From: Solibacillus sp. FSL R5-0449
GTDB taxonomy: Bacteria; Bacillota; Bacilli; Bacillales_A; Planococcaceae
Assembly: GCF_037975215.1 (NCBI RefSeq)
Contig: NZ_CP150239.1
Span: 1,898,001 to 1,962,000, forward strand
Direction: 5' to 3'
Length of the DNA: 64,000 nucleotides
Shown here: piece by piece, positions 52,710 through 61,904 of the stretch
Position numbering within the stretch: position 1 is the stretch's first letter
How the letters are laid out: every line of letters starts with the position of its first letter
Notes under the pieces: generated by a model
The model's database searches: none
What the model was told of the DNA's origin: nothing
What the model saw: only the letters and a program-made list of their open reading frames with translations
Position numbers and translations under genes: made by a program

Positions 52710-53147
52710 TTAAGCTTTATTAAACAAATAAATCCCGGCAAACATTAACGCAAGGGCAATGAGTTTCGTCATATTCATCGGATAGATAACCCCTCCAAAA
52801 AGGCCAAAATGATCAATAATCGCGCCGACAAAAATCTGACCAATGATAACCGCCATAAACGTTGCAGCTACTCCGATTAAATTAACAGAATAGATATTGA
52901 TGACAATAAAGAATGCGCCCAATAATCCTCCGATTAACTGCCATTTTGGAACAGTAAATACATTTAAAAAATTCCCTTTACCGAAAAAGAAAGCTAAAAA
53001 GAATAAGGCAAGGGCCCCTACCATGAACGAGACGGTGGCACTTTCCAATACACCTACTTTTTTACTGAATAAGGCATTGATTTGACTTTGTATCGCAACG
53101 GCCGAACCACCGATCAATGCTAATAAAGCAATTATCAATTTCAACAT
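52710..53147 (-). CDS. DMT superfamily transporter, YdcZ (DUF606) family
   Basis: 145 aa from the ATG at 53147, with GGAGG 8 nt upstream; a longer reading from 53174 lacks a ribosome site. Five helices, with the family start LKLIIALLALIGGSAVAIQSQINALFSKKVG, the middle VGALALFFLAFFFGKGNF and the end IYLFNKA. YdcZ/DUF606 proteins are half-size drug/metabolite transporters that work as dimers. The substrate is unknown. Confidence 0.82.
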   Translation of the reverse strand: MLKLIIALLALIGGSAVAIQSQINALFSKKVGVLESATVSFMVGALALFFLAFFFGKGNFLNVFTVPKWQLIGGLLGAFFIVINIYSVNLIGVAATFMAVIIGQIFVGAIIDHFGLFGGVIYPMNMTKLIALALMFAGIYLFNKA

Positions 53148-53219
53148 CAACAGTGCCTCCAATGTGAATACCATGAAATAATGTAATATAAATTTATTTA
53201 ACTAGCATTATAATCTGTT

Positions 53220-53678
53220 TTAGATAGTAGATTTCATTTGATTTAAATGATGGATATCATGTTCCATTAAGCCTTTTAAGTATTCGTAAAACGTTAACGT
53301 TGATTGGTTAATCTGTATTGGGATCAGCCAGTCATCTTCAGGAATTTGCTTTAGCAGACTTAATAAGTCTTGCCTTACGTGAATACATTTTTCCAATGTA
53401 TTTTCTACAGCTTCTGTTCTGGCTTGTAAAGAAGATTGGTCATTTAGCTCCGCGATACCCGGAGCTTCCGGTAAGTGTTCACCTGAAAATATATAGGGAA
53501 TTCTTTGCTGTAACACAAATTCATCCCAAGGGTAAAAGTGACCGACTATTTCTATAATGGACCACTTCCCTTCCCCGATCGGTTTTCTTAATCGATTTTC
53601 ATCAACTGATTTCAAACTATGTATAAAAGTTATGACGTTTTGATGATGCACTACTATTTCTGATTTTTCCTTCAGCAA
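53220..53678 (-). CDS. DinB family protein
   Basis: 152 aa from the TTG at 53678, after GAGGTGG; a reading from 53723 lacks a site. A four-helix bundle with metal-site histidines in WSIIEIVGHFYPWDEF (about 42-57) and the C-terminal MEHDIHHLNQM (about 138-148). DinB/YfiT-like enzymes use a divalent metal, often with bacillithiol. It is an intact counterpart of the broken copy at 27944-28414, though the two are quite different in sequence. Confidence 0.78.
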   Translation of the reverse strand: MLKEKSEIVVHHQNVITFIHSLKSVDENRLRKPIGEGKWSIIEIVGHFYPWDEFVLQQRIPYIFSGEHLPEAPGIAELNDQSSLQARTEAVENTLEKCIHVRQDLLSLLKQIPEDDWLIPIQINQSTLTFYEYLKGLMEHDIHHLNQMKSTI

Positions 53679-53818
53679 TTGGACCACCTCAATATAGTTA
53701 TTCGTTACTGAACACAAAAACACCTACAAAGGTTCACATTCCAGGAGACTTCAAAGGAACGTAAACCATTTCCATGACATTGGGTAAGCTCCACCAAAAA
53801 CTTCACTAATATCGTTTC

Positions 53819-54352
53819 CTATTTTAGCTTGTCTGATTTGAAGACAAACCGGTTATCGGGATTCCACACATGCAAGTTGTCAGCTACATATCCGCGCAGC
53901 CATAATATGCCGTCAACTTTCCGGACATAAAATCCTTTCGGAAAACTTTCTTCATTACTTATTAATTCTGATGCAATGGTGACAGATCCTGAAGGTGCCT
54001 CATTTTTTTGTGAAAGATCCCCTGAATTCCCCTCATCTTGGTCTACATATTCCAGTCGTAGGTATGGTCCCAACTCAGGCGGACATAACTGCAAGCCCAG
54101 TTCGTTCGCTTGTCTAAAGATTTCAGGTAATGTTGCGCCATTCGGAAAGCCAAGGTCCCTAACGGATAGTTCAACAATTTCCACGCTATATGCTGTTTCG
54201 GTAGTGGTAAACCGATCATCATATAATAATCTCTCACCATATTGGTTCAATGAAATAGACGATTGTTGCAGTTTTTGAATAAGATCGGCTTTCGACAGCC
54301 CTCCAACAACAATTGATTTTGTAATAACAGGACAGTCAGGGTATCTTCGCAT
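53819..54352 (-). CDS. Conserved hypothetical protein, 177 aa
   Basis: GAGGGAAAGAA precedes the ATG. The N-terminal part (SKADLIQKLQQSSISLNQYGERLLYDDRFTT) and later VRDLGFPNGATLPEIFRQANELGLQLCPPELGPYLRL are features I associate with a Bacillaceae family sometimes labelled 'helicase', although no P-loop or DEAD motif is present. The label should not be trusted. Soluble, with no signal peptide. Function unknown. Confidence 0.6.
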   Translation of the reverse strand: MRRYPDCPVITKSIVVGGLSKADLIQKLQQSSISLNQYGERLLYDDRFTTTETAYSVEIVELSVRDLGFPNGATLPEIFRQANELGLQLCPPELGPYLRLEYVDQDEGNSGDLSQKNEAPSGSVTIASELISNEESFPKGFYVRKVDGILWLRGYVADNLHVWNPDNRFVFKSDKLK

Positions 54353-54543
54353 TTCTTTCCCTCCTCATCGCTCCCGAGTTGTTATTTTTGTTGCAAAGCT
54401 TGCTTTTAAACCTCTACTAATCATTTCGATTCAACTCATTCATACTCCTTCAATCCCTTTAAAACAGGAAACGCTAGTGATTTAAGACCAGCTTACATTG
54501 ACAGGCTTCAGGGTATTCAAAGGATAATAGGAGAGTGAAATAC

Positions 54544-55191
54544 ATGATTACAGCAATTACGATTAAAATCATTGCCGGGTTTATCGCACTCATGGTTGTG
54601 ATCCGCTTTATCGGAAAAAAAGAGCTTACTGAAGTCACCCCATTCGATTTTGTGTTTATCGTGATTCTCGGTGGAACACTGGAAGAAGGAGTATACGATG
54701 AGAAAGTGAAGATTTGGGATGTGCTCTATACGATTGGACTATGGACTGCGCTGTACCTGTTAACCGATTTTCTTGTCAGGAAATTCGAAAAACTGCGCCC
54801 GATCATTAAAGGAGAGCCGTCTTTTCTTGTAAATAATGGGAAGTTGGATATTAAAGAATTAGAGAAAAACAAAATGGAATCCGAACAGCTGCGTTCGTTG
54901 CTGCGGATGCAAGGTGTTTTTTCGGTTAGGGAAGTAAAATATGCTCTTTTGGAACCTGGTGGGCAAATCAGCATATTGAAAAAGGATTCATCCGGGGAAG
55001 ATTCCGGTGGTGTGCTCACTCATCTGCTTGTCGATGAAGGGCGAATTGAAGAAAGAGTTTTGGCACAAATCGGAAAAGACAAGCGCTGGATCATTCAGCA
55101 ATTAAAAGAGGAAGGCTACGAGGATATCACGAAGATTTATTATGCGGAATGGTCTGAGGAAAATGGATTTTATGTTCAGACTTATGATTAA
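54544..55191 (+). CDS. DUF421 family membrane protein (YetF/YrbG type)
   Basis: 215 aa from the ATG at 54544, with AGGAGAG 8 nt upstream; the GTG at 54535 overlaps that site. Three transmembrane helices (about 3-21, 33-50, 59-78) precede a cytoplasmic DUF421 domain with EPSFLVNNGKLDIKELEKNKM (about 93-113) and LRSLLRMQGVFSVREVKYALLEPGGQISI (about 118-146). YetF-type proteins are common in spore formers; function uncertain. Confidence 0.88.
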   Translation: MITAITIKIIAGFIALMVVIRFIGKKELTEVTPFDFVFIVILGGTLEEGVYDEKVKIWDVLYTIGLWTALYLLTDFLVRKFEKLRPIIKGEPSFLVNNGKLDIKELEKNKMESEQLRSLLRMQGVFSVREVKYALLEPGGQISILKKDSSGEDSGGVLTHLLVDEGRIEERVLAQIGKDKRWIIQQLKEEGYEDITKIYYAEWSEENGFYVQTYD

Positions 55192-55229
55192 TGGGTAGCA
55201 GGGCAGCTGCAACAAAGAGAAACGACATT

Positions 55230-55266
55230 AAAAATAACCCGCAAAGGTTTCCTCTGCGGGTTATTT
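55230..55266. terminator. Bidirectional terminator
   Basis: AAATAACCCGCA and TGCGGGTTATTT pair around a loop of about 10 nt. It serves the DUF421 gene and the converging HAD gene, which ends inside it at 55267. Confidence 0.88.
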
Positions 55267-55797
55267 CTAATCATTATTTGCATCATGAATAATCCATTGT
55301 GCTGCTTCCTGTAAATTGGGAAACACTGCATCTGCCAATGGATCACTTTCACCAATAAAGACAGCTTTTGTCCCGGCTTTCTTCCCTGCCTGAATATCCG
55401 TATCCGTGTCACCGACCATATAGGATTTTTCCAGATCAATGTTGTATTTTTCACCTAAATCCAAAATCATTTTGCTGTTAGGTTTTCTGCATTCACACCC
55501 GGCCTTTGGTTTATGCGGACAATAGGCAACCTCATGAATCGTTGCACCCTTTTTCTTCAACTCGGCCACCATATAGTCATGAACTCTCTGTAACTGCTTT
55601 TCCTTCATATAACCTAATCCGATTCCGCCTTGGTTCGTCACGACAAACACATAATCAAAACAGTCATTTAAATTTTTAATCGCTTCTTCTGCTCCAGGCA
55701 AAAAGTAAAATTGTTTCGGTTCATTTACAAATTTCACCCGCTTCGTCAGCACTTCGTTAATTACGCCGTCCCGATCTAAAAACACTGCTCTTTTCAA
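55267..55797 (-). CDS. HAD-IIIA phosphatase (GmhB/HisB-N type)
   Basis: 176 aa from the TTG at 55797, after GGTGTGGATGGA. HAD motif I LDRDGVINE (about 7-15), motif II VFVVTNQGGIGLGYM (about 50-64), the zinc loop CPHKPKAGCECRKP (about 93-106) with His and three Cys, and motif IV MVGDTDTDIQAGKKAG (about 127-142). This is the D,D-heptose 1,7-bisphosphate phosphatase family. No heptose genes are present, so the substrate may differ. Confidence 0.88.
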   Translation of the reverse strand: MKRAVFLDRDGVINEVLTKRVKFVNEPKQFYFLPGAEEAIKNLNDCFDYVFVVTNQGGIGLGYMKEKQLQRVHDYMVAELKKKGATIHEVAYCPHKPKAGCECRKPNSKMILDLGEKYNIDLEKSYMVGDTDTDIQAGKKAGTKAVFIGESDPLADAVFPNLQEAAQWIIHDANND

Positions 55798-55908
55798 TCC
55801 ATCCACACCTTTAATTTTTAATCTTATATGTAGTATGTTAAAAATTATCGGCTTTAAGCGGTTTTGTTTCGAGTATTCAATGATTCTCTTCACGAAATCA
55901 ATCAATTG

Positions 55909-55945
55909 AAAAAGGCACAACTCTTTTTAAGAATCGTACCCTTTT
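55909..55945 (-). terminator. Terminator hairpin (dispersed family) after carD
   Basis: In minus orientation AAAAGGGTACGATTCTTAAAAAGAGTTGTGCC then TTTTT. It is diverged on one arm but keeps the CGATTCT core. Confidence 0.65.
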
Positions 55946-55962
55946 GAAAGTCTTCAGTTATC

Positions 55963-56424
55963 TTAGCAGAAACTTTTAATTTGATTTTCAGTAATCCCTT
56001 TTATTAATCCGAGTTCAATTATCAAAAAATGATGTGCGCTATTTAACATTTCTCTTTCACTTGTATTTAGTGTTTTTTCTTCTTTCATACGCATTAAATC
56101 ACGTACAACTTCAGCACATTCCAATATTTTACCCGTTTTTACTTTGTCCGAGTTCACTTTATACCTTTGTCTCCACGACAATAAATTATCGGATTCTCCA
56201 TGCTGAAAAATGTGAATGATGTTTTTCAAATCCATTATATCAGTAACAGGTCGTATACTTGAATTCAATATTTTGTCCTTCGGAATCGTGATTAGCATAT
56301 TACCGGTTGACATTTTTATGACATAACACTGTTGTTTTTCACCTGATATTTCCTTTTCTACTACGGCTTTAATGATACCTGCTCCTTGCATTGGATAAAT
56401 AATGTTTTCACCAATTTGAAACAA
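55963..56424 (-). CDS. carD: CarD family transcriptional regulator
   Basis: 153 aa from the TTG at 56424, 5 nt after GGAGGTGG. The start FQIGENIIYPMQGAGIIKAVVEKE, the middle YVIKMSTGNMLITIPKDKI and the C-terminal helical domain (LLSWRQRYKVNSDKVKTG, then ECAEVVRDLMRMKEEKTLNTSEREML) match CarD/CdnL. This RNA polymerase-binding protein stabilises open complexes at promoters in many bacteria. Readings from 56517 lack a ribosome site. It is monocistronic. Confidence 0.88.
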   Translation of the reverse strand: MFQIGENIIYPMQGAGIIKAVVEKEISGEKQQCYVIKMSTGNMLITIPKDKILNSSIRPVTDIMDLKNIIHIFQHGESDNLLSWRQRYKVNSDKVKTGKILECAEVVRDLMRMKEEKTLNTSEREMLNSAHHFLIIELGLIKGITENQIKSFC

Positions 56425-56850
56425 ATAATCCACCTCCATATTTGGCAACCATAAGGTAACCTTCTTAACCTTAACACGTATATGGATTTTTAACAAATTT
56501 TTAATAATAACATACACATAACATTCGTGTCAAACGTTTTTTATTGTTTTTACAATAAGAATCGTATTGGATGCGAATGAAGAGGTGGTGTATTAATAGA
56601 AGATTGATTACGTATCTTAATGTAATCATTTTATAGCAGTTTATAGTCAGCGCTGTTTAATATCATTTGAATTAAGCTATTAAATAATTTTTGCTGAGAA
56701 GGTTTTTGCCAATCCTCCCTCTATAAATGTTGATGTATCAATGGCTTGCGCCATTTTTCAGCGTCAAAAAATATTTTTTTCGACTCGTACATCTATCGTT
56801 ATTTTGTAATTCTTGATTTTTCTTACATATTGACTGTAAGCTTCGCTAAA
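56425..56850. other. Intergenic region between carD and the IS110 element
   Basis: AT-rich, no gene. An inverted repeat TGATTAC / GTAATCA at about 56606-56628 may be a regulatory site. The far end borders the IS110 non-coding right end; the exact element boundary could not be fixed. Confidence 0.35.
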
Positions 56851-57115
56851 GGAGAAACCATTAACTGGTAATAATTCTCCTGATCCTGTGCGATATATCG
56901 ATGCACTTTTGGATCTCTGCGTTGCTTATGATGACGGACCCTCCCATATCTCTAGGCGTCTGGTGCGCGTACATTCCTTCGTTCGGTCTATTCATAAGGC
57001 AGAGGCTGGCGATGCTCCTCAGGGGACTCATTTGACTATGACTCAACGGTCGAATGGGATAAATAATGCCGGCTTCTCCGTGTCATCCTCTTGTCTTGAC
57101 TTCCGGTGGTGACGC
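56851..57115 (-). ncRNA. Candidate bridge/seek RNA region of the IS110-family element
   Basis: About 265 bp directly downstream of the transposase stop. It is unusually GC-rich for this window, has no credible gene, and contains several hairpins, among them GGAGAA / TTCTCC with an inner ACCA / TGGT at 56851-56880. IS110-family transposases are guided by an RNA from the non-coding end of the element; in the IS1111 group this lies downstream of the transposase. The 98 bp upstream of the gene are too short for such an RNA. The role here is inference from position, composition and structure. Confidence 0.45.
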
Positions 57116-58393
57116 TTAGGCAGCCGTTTGAAGACTGGCGAAATCGGTTATCATTTGATGTTCGTTAAACATGGTTTTCTTTTTGCACAAGGCATGTAAA
57201 ACTTTTAGTAACTTCCCACAAAGCAGAACGATGGATTGCTTCTTGCGGAGTGGGTTTTTAGTACGTGTTGTGTAATATTCATGAAGTTGCTTAAAGGCTG
57301 GATTATGCAAGATGACCGGCATCATCACTCGGAATAGGAGGGCGCGAAGTTTGCGTCTTCCTCGTTTGGAAATCCGTTTTTGTCCCTTTTGCTGACCAGA
57401 AGAGTTTTCACGCAATGTGAGTCCCGCTAGTTTGATTAATTGGCGTGGATGCGCATATTGTGTGAGAGAACCAACCTCTGACAGTAAATCGACAATTGTG
57501 ACGTCCCCGATTCCCGGTACCGATGCCAAATACTCATAATCCGTCATTTGTTTCGCAAGCTCGATTAATTGAGCCGTTAATTCGTCGAGCTGAGCTTGCA
57601 TTAATTTCATTTGAGAAAGGAGTGTGGCGATTTCAAGTTTGGCCATCACTAAACCTTCTGTCAGTCCGATTGAATTCTGCGAAACCTCGACTAATTGCTT
57701 TGCCTTTGGTAGCTGGGGACTTTTCATCCCTTCTACCTGGCGGTATAAGAATAGTAGCTCTTCGGGTGCTTTCCCTTTGATATCCGATGGTAGTGGTGTC
57801 ATTTCGAGCACCGCATACGCCATTTTCCCGAAGCTTTTAAATACTTGTGTAAACTCCGGGAAGAAGCGATCTAACCAACGAATCAAGCGATTTTGTAGGG
57901 CATTTAAATCTTCTTGGATTTTCGTTCGTAATGTCGCACCATTTCGTAACTCGGCTTCGATTCCTTCGAGAAATCGAGGATAGCTGAAGCGACCGTCGCG
58001 CATAAGGCGAGCGATGACAAGTGCGTCTTTTTGGTCATTCTTCGTTTGAAGGTTGTCATCCAACTCCTTGGAACGATTGACGTGCATCGGGTTGACCATT
58101 ACGAATGGAATTCCGTAGCTTGTCAGAAAGGCCGCCAAGTTCATCCAGTAGTGTCCTGTTGGCTCAAAACCAACTAGAATTTCCTGTTTTTCATGGGTAT
58201 CTTTTAACGTAAGCAGTCGCTCATAAAAGCTTTCAAATCCAATGCGTGACTGCGCAATAGGAAATGATTTTTGGAGCACTCGGCCTCGATCATCAATAGC
58301 ACAGGCAAAATGTTTGTGCTTCGCAATGTCAATGCCGATTACGAGTGTATTTTCAGAAACTTGATTAATTTTATGGTTCGTATTAGAATTCAT
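57116..58393 (-). CDS. IS110 family transposase (DEDD)
   Basis: 425 aa, intact. The N-terminal RuvC-like DEDD domain has VIGIDIAKHKHFACAIDD (first Asp), VGFEPTGHYWMNLA (Glu) and KNDQKDALVIARLM (Asp, Asp). The C-terminal Tnp_20 domain has LASVPGIGDVTIVDLLSEVG, AGLTLRENSSGQQKGQKRISKRG with the catalytic serine region, and a helical end. Recombination is directed by a bridge RNA from the element's non-coding end. All catalytic motifs are present, so it may be active. Confidence 0.95.
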   Translation of the reverse strand: MNSNTNHKINQVSENTLVIGIDIAKHKHFACAIDDRGRVLQKSFPIAQSRIGFESFYERLLTLKDTHEKQEILVGFEPTGHYWMNLAAFLTSYGIPFVMVNPMHVNRSKELDDNLQTKNDQKDALVIARLMRDGRFSYPRFLEGIEAELRNGATLRTKIQEDLNALQNRLIRWLDRFFPEFTQVFKSFGKMAYAVLEMTPLPSDIKGKAPEELLFLYRQVEGMKSPQLPKAKQLVEVSQNSIGLTEGLVMAKLEIATLLSQMKLMQAQLDELTAQLIELAKQMTDYEYLASVPGIGDVTIVDLLSEVGSLTQYAHPRQLIKLAGLTLRENSSGQQKGQKRISKRGRRKLRALLFRVMMPVILHNPAFKQLHEYYTTRTKNPLRKKQSIVLLCGKLLKVLHALCKKKTMFNEHQMITDFASLQTAA

Positions 58394-58491
58394 TAAGATA
58401 GTCCTCTCGTAGATGAATGAGTCAATTTAGTCGTTGATACTCAAGCATCATACAGGAGGGCTTTTTTGTTTTCAAGTCCCTGAAAATCCTT

Positions 58492-59340
58492 CTAACAGGA
58501 ATGCTCCTCATACTCCGCCATTAACCACATCACTTCATCTAGAAAAACGTGCTGTTTGGCCATTTCCCAAAAGCTTTTTTCCTCATCGGTAATGTCTATG
58601 TACTCTCTGTACCCCGATAAAAAAAGTTCCCATTCACCTTTTGTAAAGACCCGATCTGGTGCTTCTTCATGCTCATTATGAAAAAGTAGTAGTGCGAGGG
58701 CCAGATCAAATATTTTTGGAATCCATGCCGCATTATCCGGATCGATTAGAAATGGCTCCGGGATTAATATTAAATTATTTGCTTTAAAATCATGAGGTGT
58801 TGCAACATGTGGTAAGTTTGCCCGGTAAAGTTCCTGCTGATTTGCAACACTTTCCAATAACTTTGTTTTTAATCCTGGGTCCATTCTAATTCCGGCTTTT
58901 TGTGCATGTTGGTTAATTGCCTCCATACTCTCTTTCACTTCTTCTTCATTAAAATCATAGACATCATATACGAGGAGGTCATAAACATTGGAAACAGGTG
59001 AACTGCTGTGGATCTGCCCTAACAATTTACCAGCTTCATAAATTTCATTGTCTTTGCCTGAATATTTCTCACCTTCAATAAATGGATAAACCACGAAATT
59101 TGTATCTTCATATTTTTGCGGATTATCCACTTGTAACTTAACTGGCGTTACAACATTTATCCCCTTGTCTTTTAGCATGTTCGTATACGACATAACATTT
59201 CCTGCTCTTTTTTGCGTACGTTTTACAACAACATCCCGATTACCATATTTCACTCGATATACCGGTGAATATGGATAAATGCTTGCAGGCTCTTCTTCCA
59301 CTTCAAATCCAAATATATTTAAAATTTTGGTTCCATTCAT
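58492..59340 (-). CDS. Aminoglycoside phosphotransferase (APH) family protein
   Basis: 282 aa from the ATG at 59340, after GGTGGTTAAAATA. A kinase-like fold: the N-lobe lysine in NRDVVVKRTQKR (about 34-45), the hinge FVVYPFIEGEKY (about 81-92), the catalytic loop TPHDFKANNLILIP (about 190-203, HD...N) and the metal loop FLIDPDNAAW (about 205-214). The small-molecule substrate is unknown; resistance is not implied by this alone. It precedes the IS110 element, with its 3' end 98 bp from the transposase start. Confidence 0.8.
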   Translation of the reverse strand: MNGTKILNIFGFEVEEEPASIYPYSPVYRVKYGNRDVVVKRTQKRAGNVMSYTNMLKDKGINVVTPVKLQVDNPQKYEDTNFVVYPFIEGEKYSGKDNEIYEAGKLLGQIHSSSPVSNVYDLLVYDVYDFNEEEVKESMEAINQHAQKAGIRMDPGLKTKLLESVANQQELYRANLPHVATPHDFKANNLILIPEPFLIDPDNAAWIPKIFDLALALLLFHNEHEEAPDRVFTKGEWELFLSGYREYIDITDEEKSFWEMAKQHVFLDEVMWLMAEYEEHSC

Positions 59341-59386
59341 TATTTTAACCACCTAATTTTCGCTGAAATTCCCTATGAATTATATC

Positions 59387-61171
59387 TTAAGACGTAAGGG
59401 TTATAAATTCTTCCGCATCTTTTACACAGATTTCCATTCCCTTTTCCCAAAAATCTGTGGATGTGATGTCTTCTCCTAAATGTTTCATCACTAAATCTTC
59501 TACCGTCATCCTGCCTGAGTCTTTAAGTAAATTCAGATAATCCTTCTCAAATTCTTTTCCTTTCTCCTTTGCCTTTGCAAAAATTCCTAATGCAAATAAA
59601 TAGCCAAAAGTATAAGGGAAATTATAAAAAGGAGATTGTGTAATATAGTAATGGGGTGTCCATACCCAAGAATAGGTGGACGGCTCATCAAGGGATCCGT
59701 GATATGCTTCTTGTATGGCCTCGTTCATTAATTGGTTCAAACGCCTGGATGAAACAAGCCCTTTTTTACGCTCTTCATAAAATCTTTCTTCAAATAAAAA
59801 CCTGGAATGGATATTCATAAAATTCATGACACTGCGTTTTAATTTCTCATCCAATAAAAACAATTTCTCTTCTTTTGACTGCACTTTTTCCAATGCTGCA
59901 TCAAAAATAATCATTTCGGCAAAGGTTGAAGCGGTTTCGGCAATACACATCGGATACTGTTTATTTAACCCATCTACCGATTTCATCGCGTAATTGTGGA
60001 AAGCATGTCCCAATTCATGCACAAGTGTCAGCACGTTTAAAAACGTCCCGCCAAAGGTCATAAAAATTCTTGATTCGCCGGTAAGCGGAAAACTCGCACA
60101 AAACGGGAAAGCCGATTTATTGTCATGGTCTTCCGCTTCAATCCAGCCTTCATTAAAAGCATGCTTAGCAAACATTTCTAATCCGTTTCCAAAATGACTA
60201 AAATGATCTATGATGAGCGTAGCTGCTTCGTCGTATTGTATTTTGGGGATTTCATTTATAATCGGAGCCCAAAAATTATAGGCTTTCATGCTGGGAGTCC
60301 CCATCATTTCAGCTTTTCTTTTTAAATAATTCGAGAAAGGATCTTTATACTGCTTGACGACCGACCACATAGCATTCATCGTTTTTTCCGTTATTCTATT
60401 TTCTTTTAAAGGGATTTCCAACACATTTTCAATACCGGAATGCTCATAAATTTGTAACCGGAAGCCCGCAATATGATTTAATATTTTGGCGAACATCTCT
60501 TCTTTTTCTTCGTATACTGTTTCCAATGTGTGATGTGCTTCTTTACGCACCTTCTCATCAGGGTGAGATCTTAAGTTGATAGCCTGTCCTATTGAAAGCT
60601 GTTTTTCATTTCCATCCACTTCAATATGTACTTTCATACTACTTATCAGTGCATTATAAAAATGGCCCCAAGAATGATAGCCGTCAACCGTTAAATCAGC
60701 TATTAACGATTGTCCGTCATCCGATAAAGCGGTATTCGTATTTTCACGCCAGTCAGTCAAAATAAATTTATAATGTGCTAATTCTTTAGCTTCGATTAAA
60801 CTTACCCATCTCTCCTGTTCAATATTTGCTAAGACAACCTTTAGTTTAGATAATGCAATTTTAAAATCAGATTCAAAACTGACGATTTTGCCGCGTAAAG
60901 TTACTGCATCCGAATCTTTAGAATGTTGAGAAAGGAGACAAGTGACAAAAGAATTGGCTTGTGATAAATGGATGTGGGTTTCACCAATTTTGTTCATTAA
61001 TTCTGCTATTGGGGCCCCATCATCTATTAAGGGCAGTGCACTAAAAGAGGCAACCGACTCTTTTATAGTATGTAAATAAACTTCCAATTCATTTAAGTGA
61101 TTGCTGAATTGATCTGACTTGCTTCCACCTCGAAAAATACTGTCTAAATCCCAATTCACTTCATATGGCAT
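59387..61171 (-). CDS. pepF: M3 family oligoendopeptidase F
   Basis: 594 aa from the ATG at 61171, after GGGGGAAGTTAAA. The zinc site LVHELGHAFHNYAM (about 379-392) with the Glu ligand in CIAETASTFAEM (about 408-419), then the helical C-terminal half ending NLLKDSGRMTVEDLVMKHLGEDITSTDFW. Cytoplasmic endopeptidase cleaving short peptides. The GNAT gene at 61190-61654 lies 18 bp upstream on the same strand. Confidence 0.93.
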   Translation of the reverse strand: MPYEVNWDLDSIFRGGSKSDQFSNHLNELEVYLHTIKESVASFSALPLIDDGAPIAELMNKIGETHIHLSQANSFVTCLLSQHSKDSDAVTLRGKIVSFESDFKIALSKLKVVLANIEQERWVSLIEAKELAHYKFILTDWRENTNTALSDDGQSLIADLTVDGYHSWGHFYNALISSMKVHIEVDGNEKQLSIGQAINLRSHPDEKVRKEAHHTLETVYEEKEEMFAKILNHIAGFRLQIYEHSGIENVLEIPLKENRITEKTMNAMWSVVKQYKDPFSNYLKRKAEMMGTPSMKAYNFWAPIINEIPKIQYDEAATLIIDHFSHFGNGLEMFAKHAFNEGWIEAEDHDNKSAFPFCASFPLTGESRIFMTFGGTFLNVLTLVHELGHAFHNYAMKSVDGLNKQYPMCIAETASTFAEMIIFDAALEKVQSKEEKLFLLDEKLKRSVMNFMNIHSRFLFEERFYEERKKGLVSSRRLNQLMNEAIQEAYHGSLDEPSTYSWVWTPHYYITQSPFYNFPYTFGYLFALGIFAKAKEKGKEFEKDYLNLLKDSGRMTVEDLVMKHLGEDITSTDFWEKGMEICVKDAEEFITLTS

Positions 61172-61189
61172 TTTAACTTCCCCCATTAT

Positions 61190-61654
61190 TCATTTACAAT
61201 TTATTTTAAACACATCAATCTTTTCATATTTTTCATCAGAAACAGTCTCTAGGAAGGTCCATCCTCTGTTCCTATAATAATCCGAAGCATCTTCTGTTCT
61301 TAAATACAGCTCATTCCAATCTAATTCCCTCACTACGCGAATCGTCTCGTCTATTAACATTTTCCCTATCCCTTTACTACGGTACGCAGGTTTTGTATAA
61401 AGAGAAGCGAGCCAAGGTTTATACATATGTCTTGCCTTTAAATCATTTTCAACTATTGATACAGTGCCGAAACATTCCCCATTTTCAAAGGCTACGAGTG
61501 TTATAGGTAATGAATAATCCTTTGTACTAGAAAAGTACTGAACAACATCTTCAAACGTCATCCTACTACCTGCTTTTACTACAAATTCTTGATAGACCAT
61601 TTCAGAAACTTCATTGATAAATTCCGGTTGGTTAAATAGTAAATCTATTTTCAT
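61190..61654 (-). CDS. GNAT family N-acetyltransferase
   Basis: 154 aa from the ATG at 61654, after GCGGGTGATTTAT. Motif A, LYTKPAYRSKGIGKMLIDETI (about 87-107), and the later YYRNRGWTFLE (motif B). It shares a likely transcript with pepF. Acceptor unknown. Confidence 0.87.
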   Translation of the reverse strand: MKIDLLFNQPEFINEVSEMVYQEFVVKAGSRMTFEDVVQYFSSTKDYSLPITLVAFENGECFGTVSIVENDLKARHMYKPWLASLYTKPAYRSKGIGKMLIDETIRVVRELDWNELYLRTEDASDYYRNRGWTFLETVSDEKYEKIDVFKINCK

Positions 61655-61776
61655 ATAAATCACCCGCTCTAAAATTACTTATAAAAATTATTAGCGAAAT
61701 GCTATACAACCCGTATGTTAAAGTCAGCAAAAATATCACCACCTAAATTTTAACATTAATCTTTTTTTATCCAAAC

Positions 61777-61814
61777 AAAAAAGCCGATTCATATAAAGAA
61801 TCGCGCTCTTCAAT
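61777..61814 (-). repeat. Dispersed hairpin copy between divergent genes
   Basis: In minus orientation GAGCGCGATTCTTTATATGAATCGGCTTTTTT, a clear family member. Unlike the others it does not follow a minus-strand gene; it lies between a minus-strand start (61654) and a plus-strand start (61905). Confidence 0.65.
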
Positions 61815-61904
61815 TAAATAATTAATATGATTTTTAAAATATCATCCGAAAGATTGATTTAACCTTAGATTAAACAACCTATAATACAAATTGAGGTGAA
61901 ATAT

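Larger units (their letters stand above)
56851..58460 (-). mobile_element. IS110-family insertion sequence (boundaries approximate)
   Basis: It comprises the intact transposase gene plus non-coding ends. IS110 elements have no or only subterminal inverted repeats and make no target duplication, so the ends cannot be set from one copy. Its neighbours are carD upstream in coordinate and the phosphotransferase gene on the far side; neither is interrupted. Confidence 0.8.

Noticed and set aside
56861..57112. Short open frames on both strands downstream of the IS110 transposase
   Set aside because: They lie in the structured non-coding end of the element, lack ribosome sites and show no protein-like pattern.
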